From contig NZ_BSFE01000015.1 of the NCBI RefSeq assembly GCF_027922185.1, forward strand, positions 3,570 to 67,569: a stretch of DNA of 64,000 bases. Reading direction: 5' to 3'. This document shows positions 8,826 to 18,566 of this stretch, in pieces; within the stretch, counting starts at the first letter, position 1; each line of letters starts with the position of its first letter. Source of the DNA: Maricaulis virginensis (GTDB lineage Bacteria > Pseudomonadota > Alphaproteobacteria > Caulobacterales > Maricaulaceae). A program made the position numbers and the translations under genes. The notes under the pieces were generated by a model, which searched no databases, was not told where the DNA came from, and saw only the letters and a list, made by a program, of their open reading frames with translations.

Positions 8826-9957
8826 CTAGCCCTCGGCCTCGTCGTCGCCACCGACCCGGGCGGCCAGGGCCGCCGCCATGAACGCGTCGAGATCGCCGTC
8901 CAGCACGCCGGACGTATTCGACGTTTCCACATTCGTCCGCAGATCCTTGACCATCTGGTAGGGCTGCAGGACGTAGGAGCGGATCTGGTGGCCCCAGCCG
9001 ATCTCGGTCTTGCTGTCGGCCTCGGCCTGGGCCGCAGCCTCGCGGCGTTGCAGCTCGACTTCATAGACCCGCGCGCGCAGCATGTCCCAGGCCTGGGAGC
9101 GGTTCTTGTGCTGGGAGCGGTCGTTCTGGCACTGCACGACGATCGGTTTTTCCTCGCCGGGCATGTCATAGGTCAGGCGCACCGCACTGTCCGTCTTGTT
9201 GACGTGCTGGCCGCCGGCCCCGGAAGCGCGATAAGTGTCGGTGCGCACCTTGGATTCGTCGATCTCGACCTCGATCGCATCGTCGATCTGCGGGTAGACG
9301 CCGACCGAGGAGAAGCTAGTGTGACGCCGCGCCGAACTGTCGAAGGGCGAAATCCGCACCAGCCGGTGCACACCGCTTTCTGTTTTCAGCCAGCCATAGG
9401 CATTTTCGCCCTTCACCAGCAGCGTCGTGGACTTCAGGCCCGCCTCTTCGCCGGCCTGTTCTTCCATCGTCTCGACCTTGTAGCCATGGGCATTCGCCCA
9501 GCGCGAATACATCCGCGCCAGCATGGCGGTCCAGTCCTGGCTCTCCGTACCGCCGGCGCCGGAGTGGATTTCCAGGAAGGCGTCATTGCCGTCGGCTTCG
9601 CCGGAGAGCAGCGTCTCCAGCTGGGCGCGGCGCATGCGTTCGGCCAGCTGTTTCAGGCCGGACACCGCCTCTTCGACCATGTCCGCATCGTCTTCCATTT
9701 CGGCAAGTTCGATGATCTCGATCGCGTCGGACAGCTCGCGCTCGGCTTCGACAACGGTCTCGATCGCCGATTCCAGGCGATTGCGCTCGCGCATCAGAAG
9801 CTGGGCCTTCTGGGGATCGTTCCAGAAGTCCGGGGCTTCGGATTTCGCGTTCAGCTCGTCGAGGCGCTTCTGGGCAGTATCCCAGTCAAAGACGCCTCCT
9901 CAGCAGGCCCACTGCCTGCTGGATTTCGTCGGAAAGGCTCTGGATTTCAGGTCGCAT
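8826..9957 (-). CDS. prfB: Peptide chain release factor 2 with programmed +1 frameshift
   Basis: RF2 recognises UGA and UAA stops and triggers peptide release on the ribosome. The product is made from two frames: a 23-codon leader from ATG 9957 ending at an in-frame TGA (9888-9886), and the main frame entered by a +1 slip at CTT-TGA-C. The joined protein is 376 residues. The main part contains the RF2 codon-recognition motif SPF (RISPFDSSARR) and the catalytic GGQ (SGAGGQHVNK). The gene lies 75 bases downstream of the PBP1A gene on the same strand. Regulation is autogenous: low RF2 favours the frameshift. Confidence 0.96.
9885..9900 (-). promoter_or_regulatory. prfB programmed frameshift site
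   Basis: Read on the minus strand, the sequence is AGGAGGCGTCTTTGAC: an internal Shine-Dalgarno (AGGAGG), a short spacer, the CTT slippery codon, and the in-frame TGA followed by C. All three elements of the classic prfB recoding signal are present, with the SD-like element three bases upstream of CTT. Confidence 0.95.
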
Positions 9958-10031
9958 GATGGCAAGGATCTGGCTGATTCAAACGGGTGTGTCTGCCGGG
10001 ATAGAGGGGCACGGCACGCGAGACAAGACGG

Positions 10032-12539
10032 TCAGTACAGACCGCCCAGCTCGTCGTCTTCCGGATCCTCTTCCTCCTCCTGCTGCGTCTGCTGCGAGAG
10101 CAGCAGGGCGAGCGGGTCGTCGCTGACGCTGTCACGGGCAAAGGAGAGCCCGCTTTCCTCGTCCTCGGAGGTGCGCGACGGTTCCGTTCCGGGACGGAAG
10201 GCTTCCAGGATCACACCGGACTGGCCCAGAGCACCGGGCGTACCGTTGGTGCGGTCGATCGGTACAAGGCGCACGCCCTCGGGCACACGGAAAGGCGCAA
10301 CCGGATAATTCTCCAGCGCGACCTCAAGAAAGTCGCGGGCGATCGGCGCGGCAACACGCCCACCCGCTTCGCTATTGCCCAGCTGGTAGGGCGTGTCGAA
10401 ACCGACATAGACACCGACCACAAGGTCCGGCCCGAAGCCGACAAACCAGGCATCGCGGAAATCATTGGTCGTGCCGGTCTTGCCGCCCAGCGGACGGCCC
10501 AGCGGCCGCAGGGCCGTGCCCGTTCCGCGTTCGACGGCGCCTTCCAGCATGTGAACGACCTGATAGGCCGTCACCGGATCGACGACTTCCTCGCGCGTCT
10601 CCGGAAATTGCGGCTCGTGCAGCTCCGGCGACCATTCGGAGACGTCGCAGGTGTCGCAGGGCAGGACTTCGTGGGCAAAGATCGTTGAGCCCGTGCGGTC
10701 CTGCACCCGGTCGATGATGGTCGGTTCGACGCGGCGGCCGCCATTGACCAGCGTCGCATAGGCCGAGACCAGCCGGTAGAGTGTGGTCTCGCCGGCACCC
10801 AGCGCCATGGCGAGGACGGGCTCGAGATCGTCATAAATGCCGAAGCGTTCGCCGTACTCGGCGATCGGCTCCATGCCCATTTCCTGGGCCAGGCGCACGG
10901 TCATCACATTCCGCGACAGCTCGAGGCCGAGGCGCAGCGTAGACATGCCGTAATAGCGTTCCGAATAGTTGGACGGCATGTAGAAGCGCTCGTCCGGACC
11001 GCCGGTCGCGATGAAGGGCGCATCCAGGATCAGGCTGGCCGGCGTATAGCCATTGTCCAGCGCCGCAGCATAGACGAAGGGTTTGAAGGACGAGCCGGGC
11101 TGGCGGCGTGCCTGGGTGGCGCGGTTGAACTGGCTGTGCTGGAAGGAATACCCGCCCACCATCGCCAGAACGCGGCCGGTGTGCGGATCCATGGCCAGAA
11201 TACCGCCATTGATCATCGGCACCTGGCGCAGCCCGTACTGGCCTTCGGAATAACCTTCCTGGTCGGCAATCGAGGCGACAAGGACCACATCGCCCTCGCC
11301 CAGCACATCGGACGGGCGATTGACCGCGGCACCGAGCAGGCCGTCCGGCAGGGTTTCCCGGGCCCATTCCAGGGCCGACATCGGGATTTCGCCTTCTTCA
11401 CCGTTCAGGAAACCGATCCGGGCCGTATCGGCCGTGGTTTCCAGCACCGTGGCCGGCATCCAGCCCTCATCGAGATCGCCGGGGATCTCGACTTCGGACA
11501 GGCGCTCGACCCAGCCGTCGCCGGTTTCGATCGTGGCGAGCGGGCCGCGATAGCCGTGGCGGCGGTCATAGGCTTCCAGCCCGTCGCGCAGGGCACGCCG
11601 CGCAGCCAGCTGCATCGAGGTGTCCAGCGTCGTGCGGATCGACAGGCCGCCATCATAAAGCTCGTCCTCGCCATACATGGAAAAGACTTCGCGGCGGACA
11701 TTCTCGACGAAATACTCGGCCGCCGTATAGGTCGCACCGGACAGGCGGTCGACGGTTTCCAGCGGCTGGGCCTGGGCCTCGCGTGCGGCCTCTTCCGAGA
11801 CATAACCATTCTCGGCCATCCGCTCGATCACCCAGTTGCGGCGGGCGATCGCGGCCTCGCGATTGCGTTCGGGGTGATAGTTCGAGGGCCCCTTGGGCAG
11901 GGCCGCCAGGTAGGCGATCTCGTGCAGTTCCAGCTCGTCCAGCGACTTGCCGAAATAGTTCAGCGCCGCCGCTGCCACGCCATAGGCGCGGTTTCCGAGA
12001 TAGATCTCGTTGAGATAGAGCTCGATGATCTGGTCCTTGGTGAAGGCGCGCTCGATCCGGCGCGACAGGATCATCTCGCGCACCTTGCGCTCGATGCGCT
12101 GTTCCGAGGACAGGAGGAAGTTCTTGGCGACCTGCTGGGTGATGGTCGAAGCGCCCTCGAGGCGGCGTCCGTTCAGAACATTGCCGATATTGGAGATCGC
12201 CGCGCGGATGATGCCGCGCAGGTCGAGACCGCCATGCTCGTAGAAATTCTTGTCTTCCGCGGAAATGAAGGCGTGAACGACATTCTGCGGGATATTGTCG
12301 ATCGGCACGAAAACGCGATGCTCGCGCGCATATTCGGCGATCAGCAGGCCATCGCCGGCATGCACCCGGCTCATGATGGGCGGCTGGTATTCGGCCAGCT
12401 GCTCGTGATTCGGCAGGTCGTCGGTGACGCGCACCACATAGACAGCCGCAGCCACGAAGGCGATGACGCCCAGCACGACAGCGGCGATGCCGCCCCACAA
12501 AGCGGTGCGCATCAGGTTACGCAGAGTAAAAATCTTCAT
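10032..12539 (-). CDS. mrcA: Penicillin-binding protein 1A (bifunctional transglycosylase/transpeptidase)
   Basis: An 835-residue class A PBP that polymerises glycan strands and cross-links them in the periplasm. An N-terminal transmembrane anchor (about 15-37) is followed by a GT51 domain with EDKNFYEHGG (catalytic Glu near residue 95) and STITQQVAKN, then an OB-like linker, then the transpeptidase domain with SxxK in PGSSFKPF, the SRN motif in LSRN, and KTG in GGKTGTTNDF. The acidic tail (EEEEDPEDDE) is disordered. It sits between the amidase and prfB on the same strand, in an order common in alphaproteobacteria. Confidence 0.96.
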   Translation of the reverse strand: MKIFTLRNLMRTALWGGIAAVVLGVIAFVAAAVYVVRVTDDLPNHEQLAEYQPPIMSRVHAGDGLLIAEYAREHRVFVPIDNIPQNVVHAFISAEDKNFYEHGGLDLRGIIRAAISNIGNVLNGRRLEGASTITQQVAKNFLLSSEQRIERKVREMILSRRIERAFTKDQIIELYLNEIYLGNRAYGVAAAALNYFGKSLDELELHEIAYLAALPKGPSNYHPERNREAAIARRNWVIERMAENGYVSEEAAREAQAQPLETVDRLSGATYTAAEYFVENVRREVFSMYGEDELYDGGLSIRTTLDTSMQLAARRALRDGLEAYDRRHGYRGPLATIETGDGWVERLSEVEIPGDLDEGWMPATVLETTADTARIGFLNGEEGEIPMSALEWARETLPDGLLGAAVNRPSDVLGEGDVVLVASIADQEGYSEGQYGLRQVPMINGGILAMDPHTGRVLAMVGGYSFQHSQFNRATQARRQPGSSFKPFVYAAALDNGYTPASLILDAPFIATGGPDERFYMPSNYSERYYGMSTLRLGLELSRNVMTVRLAQEMGMEPIAEYGERFGIYDDLEPVLAMALGAGETTLYRLVSAYATLVNGGRRVEPTIIDRVQDRTGSTIFAHEVLPCDTCDVSEWSPELHEPQFPETREEVVDPVTAYQVVHMLEGAVERGTGTALRPLGRPLGGKTGTTNDFRDAWFVGFGPDLVVGVYVGFDTPYQLGNSEAGGRVAAPIARDFLEVALENYPVAPFRVPEGVRLVPIDRTNGTPGALGQSGVILEAFRPGTEPSRTSEDEESGLSFARDSVSDDPLALLLSQQTQQEEEEDPEDDELGGLY

Positions 12540-12646
12540 TACGCCCTCTGGCCGCTGCTCGACATGCAGCCCTCATCGTGACGGTCGGCACGATACCCAA
12601 AACCACGGCCGCATTATGGCCGCCTGCGGTCCGCGATCATAGAGGG

Positions 12647-13861
12647 TTACCGCGTCCGGGTAGCAACCGTGTCACTGCCGGCGAACTGCACGTCGTCGCC
12701 GCGCTGGGCAAAATAGCTGTCGATGCCGCGAACCACCGCCGACATCTGCGTTCGCCGGGCACTGGCCGAGGTGAGATTGCTCTCGTCCGTCGCATTGGTC
12801 AGGAAGCCCATTTCCAGCAGGACGGCCGGCACGCGCGGATCCAGAAGGACAAAGAGATTCGCCTGGCGGTGCGGGTTGGCCAGCAGCGGCCCGGCCGAGC
12901 CGAGATGCTGCAGCAGGACTTCGGCAAAGGCCGAGGACTGGTTGCGCTTCTCGCGCAGTTCCAGTTCCACCAGGATGTTGTTCACATCGACCTGCATCGT
13001 GTGATCGGCATCCTGGCGGGCGCGCTGGCGGGCCCGGTTCTCGGCCGTGTCGTTGAGCGTGTAGACCGCCGCGCCGCGAACCCCGGAATTGCCCGAGGAA
13101 TCCGCGTGCAGCGAAATGAACAGGTCCGCGCGGACATCCGCCATCACGGCGACGCGCTCGCCCCAGGACGGGTAAACATCGCGCTCGCGGGTCATGAAGA
13201 CCTCGTAGCGTCCTGTCGCCTCAAGCTGGCGGCGCAGCTCGCGCGCAGCTTCCAGGGTGACATCGCTCTCATGCGTACCCGACCGGCCGATGGAGCCGGG
13301 ATCGCTGCCGCCATGCCCCGCATCGACCACGATGACACGGCGCTCGCGTTCCGGCGGCACGTAGACCGCCTCGACGCGCTCCGCGATCAGGGAATCGAGG
13401 CTTTCCGCCCGGGTGTGGGAAAAGCCGGAGGACGACTCGAAGGTTTCCGCCGTAACACGCTCGACATCGATCACCAGGCGGTGATTGCCACCGGGATCGC
13501 TCGGATCGAGCGCGAACTGGTCAACGATGACGGCGGGGTGCTCCAGTTCGAACACGACGCGCGAGCTGGACGTGGAGTTGTTGAAAAAGCGGAAGGTATC
13601 GACGAGGCCGTGCCCCATCCCCTCGCCCGTCGTCAGTCCGGACACGGACCAGCGCATGTCGGGCATGTCGACGACGAGACGGTCGGAAAACCCGTCCAGG
13701 GTGAAGGCGCGAAAATCGGCAGGTTCAGCCGTTTCGATCACGACGCGGGTGCGTTCGCCGTCGACGCCGAAGCGCACGTCACGGATTTCCTGGTCCGCAA
13801 GGCTTGCGCCCACGAAACTCAGAAAGCCCGCAATGGCCGATACAAACAAACGAATCCGCAT
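12647..13861 (-). CDS. amiC: N-acetylmuramoyl-L-alanine amidase with AMIN domain
   Basis: A 404-residue secreted amidase that removes stem peptides from peptidoglycan, normally during daughter-cell separation. A signal peptide (about 1-22, ending GASLA) precedes an AMIN domain (about 25-130) and the Amidase_3 zinc domain (about 175-390). Zinc and catalytic motifs are visible: VVDAGHGGSDPGS, SLHAD and LLEMGFLTN. ATG 13861 is chosen because it begins directly at the signal peptide, although no strong ribosome site precedes it and an in-frame GTG lies two codons upstream. Its transcript probably continues into mrcA 107 bases downstream. Confidence 0.93.
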   Translation of the reverse strand: MRIRLFVSAIAGFLSFVGASLADQEIRDVRFGVDGERTRVVIETAEPADFRAFTLDGFSDRLVVDMPDMRWSVSGLTTGEGMGHGLVDTFRFFNNSTSSSRVVFELEHPAVIVDQFALDPSDPGGNHRLVIDVERVTAETFESSSGFSHTRAESLDSLIAERVEAVYVPPERERRVIVVDAGHGGSDPGSIGRSGTHESDVTLEAARELRRQLEATGRYEVFMTRERDVYPSWGERVAVMADVRADLFISLHADSSGNSGVRGAAVYTLNDTAENRARQRARQDADHTMQVDVNNILVELELREKRNQSSAFAEVLLQHLGSAGPLLANPHRQANLFVLLDPRVPAVLLEMGFLTNATDESNLTSASARRTQMSAVVRGIDSYFAQRGDDVQFAGSDTVATRTR

Positions 13862-14349
13862 TTCCACACCATCTTCGCTACCGTGATTCCCAAACGGCTT
13901 TTTTGCCAGACTAGGGCGCGGAGCTTGACGTTTCGTTGATGCCCCCCGAAGAAATTTCCTGCAATCACGGGACGGCGACAAACACTTTTCTTCGCGTTTG
14001 GAATGTTGCATGTTGCCAACGCCTTGGCGACCTCGCGTTTTTGTTCGCGGATCGGGCCGCCGGGCAAGACCGGCCAAGCCTGCAGGGCCGCCGGAATCAC
14101 TATCGCCGTTCCGGACCTCCAGAAGGCCGGAGCCCCGACCGCCGCGCCCGACGCCCTCACAGCAGGCCGGGAGGCGCACATGGTAACTGCCGATGCGCGA
14201 GGAGCGCCTGATGCAACGTCGATCGCCAGTGTTTTCGAGATCGACGACGACAGGCAGCCCCCCGTCCATCACACCCCCGCCGCCGCCGGCGATTTCCACC
14301 GTTCCACCGGAACGGTCCGTCCTGCAGGCGTGCGCAGGAGAGACTTTTA
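13862..14349 (+). promoter_or_regulatory. Long leader and divergent promoter region of rne and amidase genes
   Basis: This 488-base stretch separates divergent genes and holds no convincing gene. Close to rne there is a perfect hairpin, ACCGTTCC and GGAACGGT (14298-14316, loop ACC), then a weaker CCTGC/GCAGG pairing (14321-14338) that ends at the AGGAGA ribosome site. Another small inverted repeat, GCCAA-CGCC-TTGGC, lies near 14016-14029. Autoregulation of RNase E through a structured 5' leader is known in enterics; a similar role here is inference. Confidence 0.45.
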
Positions 14350-17001
14350 ATGTCCAAGAAAATGCTGATCGACGCAGGTCATCGCGAAGAGACCCGCGTC
14401 GTTGTCGTAGACGGTTCCAAAGTTGAGGATTTCGATTTCGAGGCGGAAGCCCGCCGGCCCATTCGCGGCAACATCTATCTCGCAAAGGTCACGCGCGTAG
14501 AGCCGTCGCTGCAGGCGGCTTTCGTCGAGTATGGCGGCAATCGCCACGGCTTCCTGGCCTTCAACGAAATCCATCCCGACTACTACCAGATCCCCTATGA
14601 GGATCGTGTCGCCCTCGCCGAGGAAGAAGCCTCCGCCGCGCGCGAGGAGGACGAGGAACCGCATGTCGAGGAAGCCGCAGCTTCCGACGACGCCGAGGAT
14701 GGCGAGGACGCTCCGGAAGCGCCGGAAACCATCGGCGACGATTCCGAAGACGATGTGGACGATGCCCAGGCGGCCCGCCGCCGCCGGCAGATGTTCCGCA
14801 AGTACAAGATCCAGGAAGTCATCAAGCGCCGCCAGATCCTGCTGGTCCAGGTTGCCAAGGAAGAGCGCGGCAACAAGGGCGCGGCGCTGACGACCTATCT
14901 GTCGCTGGCCGGGCGCTATTGCGTGCTGATGCCGAACACGCCGCGCGGCGGCGGCATTTCCCGCAAGATCTCCAACGCGGCCGACCGCAAGCGCCTGAAA
15001 TCCGTGGTGAACGAGCTCGACCTGCCCAAGGGTGTCGGCCTGATCATCCGCACCGCCGGCGCCAGCCGCACCAAGACCGAGATCAAGCGCGATGCCGACT
15101 ATCTCGTCCGCCTGTGGGAGAATATCCGCGAGCTGACGCTGAAGTCCGTCGCGCCGGCGCTGATCTATGAGGAAGGCAATCTGGTCAAGCGGGCCATCCG
15201 CGATCTCTACGACAAGGAGATCGACAGCGTACTGGTCGAGGGCGAGGAGGCCTACAAGGAGGCCAAGGCCTTCATGCGGATGCTGATGCCGTCGCATGCC
15301 AAGAAGGTGCAGCACTACAAGGAGACCGTGCCGCTCTTCCTGCAGCACCAGGTCGAGGCACAGCTGGAAGCGATCTACTCGCCGATCGCGCCGCTCAAAT
15401 CCGGTGGCTATATCGTCATCAACCCGACCGAGGCCCTGGTTTCCATCGACGTCAATTCGGGCCGCTCCACGCGTGAGCGGAATATCGAGGCGACGGCGCT
15501 GAAGACCAATATGGAGGCCGCTGCCGAAGCGGCCCGCCAGATGCGTCTGCGCGACCTGGCCGGTCTCATCGTGATCGATTTCATCGACATGGATGAGAAC
15601 AAGAATAACCGGGCCGTCGAAAAGAAGATGAAGGACGTGCTCAAGCGCGACCGGGCCCGCCTGCAGGTCGGCCGCATCTCGCAGTTCGGCCTGATGGAAA
15701 TCTCGCGCCAGCGGCGGCGGACCAGCCTGCTCGAAGGCTCGACCGTCCCCTGCCCGACCTGCCGCGGTTCCGGCCATCTGCGCTCCACCGAGTCGAGCGC
15801 CCTCGTCGCCCTGCGCGGCCTGGAGCGCGAGGCCACGCGCGGCAAGGCAAAGCGCGTGCGCATCTCGCTGCCGACTGCCGTTGCGATCTACATTCTCAAC
15901 GACAAGCGCGATCACCTGCTGGCGATCGAGCAGCGCTTCGCCATTCGCATCGCCGTGGCCGCAGACGACACGATCATGGCGCCGGAATTCACGATCGAGG
16001 CGCTGGAAAGCCGCGAACCGGGCGACGAACTGCCCGTCGCACCGCTCTCCGTCGAGTCGATCGAGGAGATCGATATCCCCGATCCGGTGGAAATCGAGGA
16101 CGAGGCCGAGGAGAGCCGCGAAGCTTCCAGCCGCCGGCGCCGCCGCCGGCGCCGCCGCAAGCCGGGTTCCGGCGAGGACACGTCCAGCGCGATGGATGTG
16201 ATCAAGGTCGAGGATGGCGATGCCACCGAAGCGGCCGATACCGGTTCTGACGAAGACGGCACCGAAGACGGTGACGATCAGCCCCGCAAGCGCCGCCGCC
16301 GCGGCCGCCGGGGTGGCCGTGGCCGCCGCCGCACTGCCGAGGGGCAGAACGACGAGCAGACCGCTGACAGCGACGTCATCGAGGGCGAAGCCCGCGAGGT
16401 GATCGAAGACGCGCCGGCCGAGGAGGCCGGAGCCGTGGCCGAGCCGGTTGCCGACGCCGGGACCGTCGAGGAACCGGCTGCGGAAGAAAAACCCAAGCCG
16501 AAGCGCCGGACCCGCCGCAAGAAGACGGACGAGACCGATGCCGCCGCCGAGGCGGCCCCTGCCGCGGAAGCCGTCCAGGCCGAGGCGCAGGAAGCCGCCG
16601 AAGCACCGGCTGCCGAGGAGGAAAAGCCCAAGCGCCGGACCCGCCGGCCGCGCAAGAAGCCGGCCGACGCCGAGGCTGCACCGGCCGAAGAAGCCCAGGC
16701 TGAAGCGCCCGCCGAACCGGCTGCAGAGCCGGTGGCGGAGGAGAAGCCCAAGCCGAAACGCCGGGCGCCGCGCCGCAAGAAAGCCGAACCGGAAACCGCG
16801 CCGGCAACCGAGGCCGAGGCTCCGGCCGAGGACACCGCGACCGAAGAACCGGCTTCGGAGCCGGCTGAGGAACCGAGCCCGGAACCGGAAGCCCGGCCTG
16901 AACCGGCCGCTGCCGATGCGGGCGGCAAGGCCGACTCCAAGGCTGACGACAAGCCCAAGCGCCGCGGCTGGTGGAACCGGACCGGCCTGTTCGGCAACTG
17001 A
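14350..17001 (+). CDS. rne: Ribonuclease E
   Basis: An 883-residue endoribonuclease E, the core of the RNA degradosome. The N-terminal catalytic half contains an S1-like domain (RGNIYLAKVTRVEPSLQAAF) interrupted by an acidic insert (about 85-140), the DNase I-like metal site (SIDVNSGR and VIDFIDM), and the Zn-link CPTCRGSGH that joins the dimer. The C-terminal third is low-complexity, alternating KRR-rich and Ala/Glu/Pro-rich blocks (about 670-870). It is an intrinsically disordered scaffold for RNA and partner binding, ending in RRGWWNRTGLFGN. An AGGAGA site precedes the ATG by about nine bases. Confidence 0.97.
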   Translation: MSKKMLIDAGHREETRVVVVDGSKVEDFDFEAEARRPIRGNIYLAKVTRVEPSLQAAFVEYGGNRHGFLAFNEIHPDYYQIPYEDRVALAEEEASAAREEDEEPHVEEAAASDDAEDGEDAPEAPETIGDDSEDDVDDAQAARRRRQMFRKYKIQEVIKRRQILLVQVAKEERGNKGAALTTYLSLAGRYCVLMPNTPRGGGISRKISNAADRKRLKSVVNELDLPKGVGLIIRTAGASRTKTEIKRDADYLVRLWENIRELTLKSVAPALIYEEGNLVKRAIRDLYDKEIDSVLVEGEEAYKEAKAFMRMLMPSHAKKVQHYKETVPLFLQHQVEAQLEAIYSPIAPLKSGGYIVINPTEALVSIDVNSGRSTRERNIEATALKTNMEAAAEAARQMRLRDLAGLIVIDFIDMDENKNNRAVEKKMKDVLKRDRARLQVGRISQFGLMEISRQRRRTSLLEGSTVPCPTCRGSGHLRSTESSALVALRGLEREATRGKAKRVRISLPTAVAIYILNDKRDHLLAIEQRFAIRIAVAADDTIMAPEFTIEALESREPGDELPVAPLSVESIEEIDIPDPVEIEDEAEESREASSRRRRRRRRRKPGSGEDTSSAMDVIKVEDGDATEAADTGSDEDGTEDGDDQPRKRRRRGRRGGRGRRRTAEGQNDEQTADSDVIEGEAREVIEDAPAEEAGAVAEPVADAGTVEEPAAEEKPKPKRRTRRKKTDETDAAAEAAPAAEAVQAEAQEAAEAPAAEEEKPKRRTRRPRKKPADAEAAPAEEAQAEAPAEPAAEPVAEEKPKPKRRAPRRKKAEPETAPATEAEAPAEDTATEEPASEPAEEPSPEPEARPEPAAADAGGKADSKADDKPKRRGWWNRTGLFGN

Positions 17002-17007
17002 TCGCAG

Positions 17008-17048
17008 ACCGGCCCGGACTCTCGCGCGCACAGCGAGGCCGGGCCGGT
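17008..17048 (+). terminator. Hairpin after rne, probable terminator without T-run
   Basis: A 10-bp stem, ACCGGCCCGG (17008-17017) and CCGGGCCGGT (17039-17048), encloses a second stem, CTCGC/GCGAG (17021-17025 and 17033-17037). There is no T-run, so termination may be weak, or the structure may protect the mRNA end. Confidence 0.5.
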
Positions 17049-17181
17049 TGCCTTCGTGGCACCGCGGCTTGCACGCGGGCTTGCACAGCGGGCCGGCGCG
17101 CCTAAATCACCGGGTAGCGCATGGGGATGGCGCTGCTATCATGCAGGCATGAAAAGGCGGGGGCCGAGTAGTGGAGGCAGG

Positions 17182-18552
17182 ATGTCCGTCCTGAAAACCA
17201 TCGCCGCAGCTGTCAGTCTTGCCGTGACCGCCCAATCGGCAGGCTGGGCACAGTCGCTGATCCGCGACACCGAGATCGAGCATATCATGCGCGGATATGC
17301 CGACCCGATCATCGAGGCTGCCGGCCTCAATCCCAATGATGTCGATTTCTATCTGGTCGCCGATCCGGAGATCAACGCATTCGTGACGGGCGGCCAGAAC
17401 ATCTTCATGCACACCGGCATGATCGTGGAAGCCGATACGCCCAACCAGCTCAAGGGCGTCATCGCTCACGAAACCGGCCACATCACCGGCGCCCACCTGG
17501 CGCGCTCCGGCGACGCCATGTCCGCTGCACGGGCCCCCATGTTCGTCAGCCTCGGCCTGGGCGTACTGGCCGCACTGGCCGGCGAAGGCGGCGCTGCCGG
17601 TGCGCTGATGGCCTCGAGCCAGCAATTCGGCGCCCTGTCCTTCCTCACCTACTCCCGCGCTCAGGAAGCCAGCGCCGACCAGGCCGCGCTTCAGTTCCTG
17701 GAAGCGGCCGGCGAGAATCCGGAAGGCCTTGTCGGCTTTTTCGAGCGCTTCCGCTATCAGGAAGTAATGTCCCAGGCCCGGCGCTTCCCCTATTTCCGCT
17801 CGCACCCGCTGTCATCGGACCGGATCCAGTCGCTGCGCCGCGGCGTGGCGGCGTCGCCCTATTCCGGCCAGCCGGACTCCCCGGAAGACATTGCCGAACT
17901 GCGCCGCATCCAGGCCAAGATCTATGGCTTTCTTGTAGAGCCGGAATACGTCTTTTTCCGCTATCCGGAGAGCGATACTTCGCTGCCAGCGCGCTATGCC
18001 CGGGCCGTGGCCTATTATCATGATGCCCGCCTGGAGCGCGCGGTCGAGGAGATCGAGAGCCTGCTCGCGGAGGAACCGGACAATCCCTATTTCCACGAGC
18101 TTCACGGCCAGATGCTGTTCGAGAGCGGCCATCCCGAAGAGGCGATCGCGCCGCACCGGCGTTCGGTCGAGCTTGAGCCGACCGCGCCGCTGCTGCGGGT
18201 CAATCTGGCGATTGCCATGATCGCGACCGAGAATCCGGATTATCGCGAAGAGGCGGCCCAGCACCTGCGCGTTGCGCTCGACATCGAGCCGGACAACGCC
18301 TTCGCCTGGTACCAGCTCTCCATCCTGCACGACCGCAATGGCGATACCGCCCTCGCCCAGCTGGCCGTCGCGGAACAGGCCTTTGCCGTCGGCGACCGGA
18401 TGCGGGCCTACCAGTTCGCCATGCGGGCCCGCGAAGGCCTCGACCAGGGAACCACCTCCTGGTTCCGCGCCACGGAAATCCAGGCCGTTTCGCAACCGAC
18501 CGAGGACGATCTGCGCGAAATGCGACGCCGTGAACGTCAGCGGATGAACTGA
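17182..18552 (+). CDS. Periplasmic M48 metalloprotease with TPR-like repeats (BepA-like)
   Basis: A 456-residue protein with a signal peptide (MSVLKTIAAAVSLAVTAQSAGWAQ), an M48 peptidase domain with the zinc motif HETGH (VIAHETGHITGAH) and the downstream third ligand in EASADQAAL, and C-terminal TPR-like repeats from about residue 280. This is the architecture of BepA/YfgC, which assists or clears outer-membrane assembly substrates such as LptD. ATG 17182 has GGAGG at 17173 and starts right at the signal peptide; an in-frame ATG at 17149 would add a basic tail. It is followed after 14 bases by the GNAT gene. Confidence 0.92.
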   Translation: MSVLKTIAAAVSLAVTAQSAGWAQSLIRDTEIEHIMRGYADPIIEAAGLNPNDVDFYLVADPEINAFVTGGQNIFMHTGMIVEADTPNQLKGVIAHETGHITGAHLARSGDAMSAARAPMFVSLGLGVLAALAGEGGAAGALMASSQQFGALSFLTYSRAQEASADQAALQFLEAAGENPEGLVGFFERFRYQEVMSQARRFPYFRSHPLSSDRIQSLRRGVAASPYSGQPDSPEDIAELRRIQAKIYGFLVEPEYVFFRYPESDTSLPARYARAVAYYHDARLERAVEEIESLLAEEPDNPYFHELHGQMLFESGHPEEAIAPHRRSVELEPTAPLLRVNLAIAMIATENPDYREEAAQHLRVALDIEPDNAFAWYQLSILHDRNGDTALAQLAVAEQAFAVGDRMRAYQFAMRAREGLDQGTTSWFRATEIQAVSQPTEDDLREMRRRERQRMN

Positions 18553-18566
18553 CGGACTGCCGGGCT

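Noticed and set aside
14347..17031. Long minus-strand open frame opposite rne
   Set aside because: Shadow of the rne frame; low-complexity Leu/Gly/Arg-rich translation with no domain.
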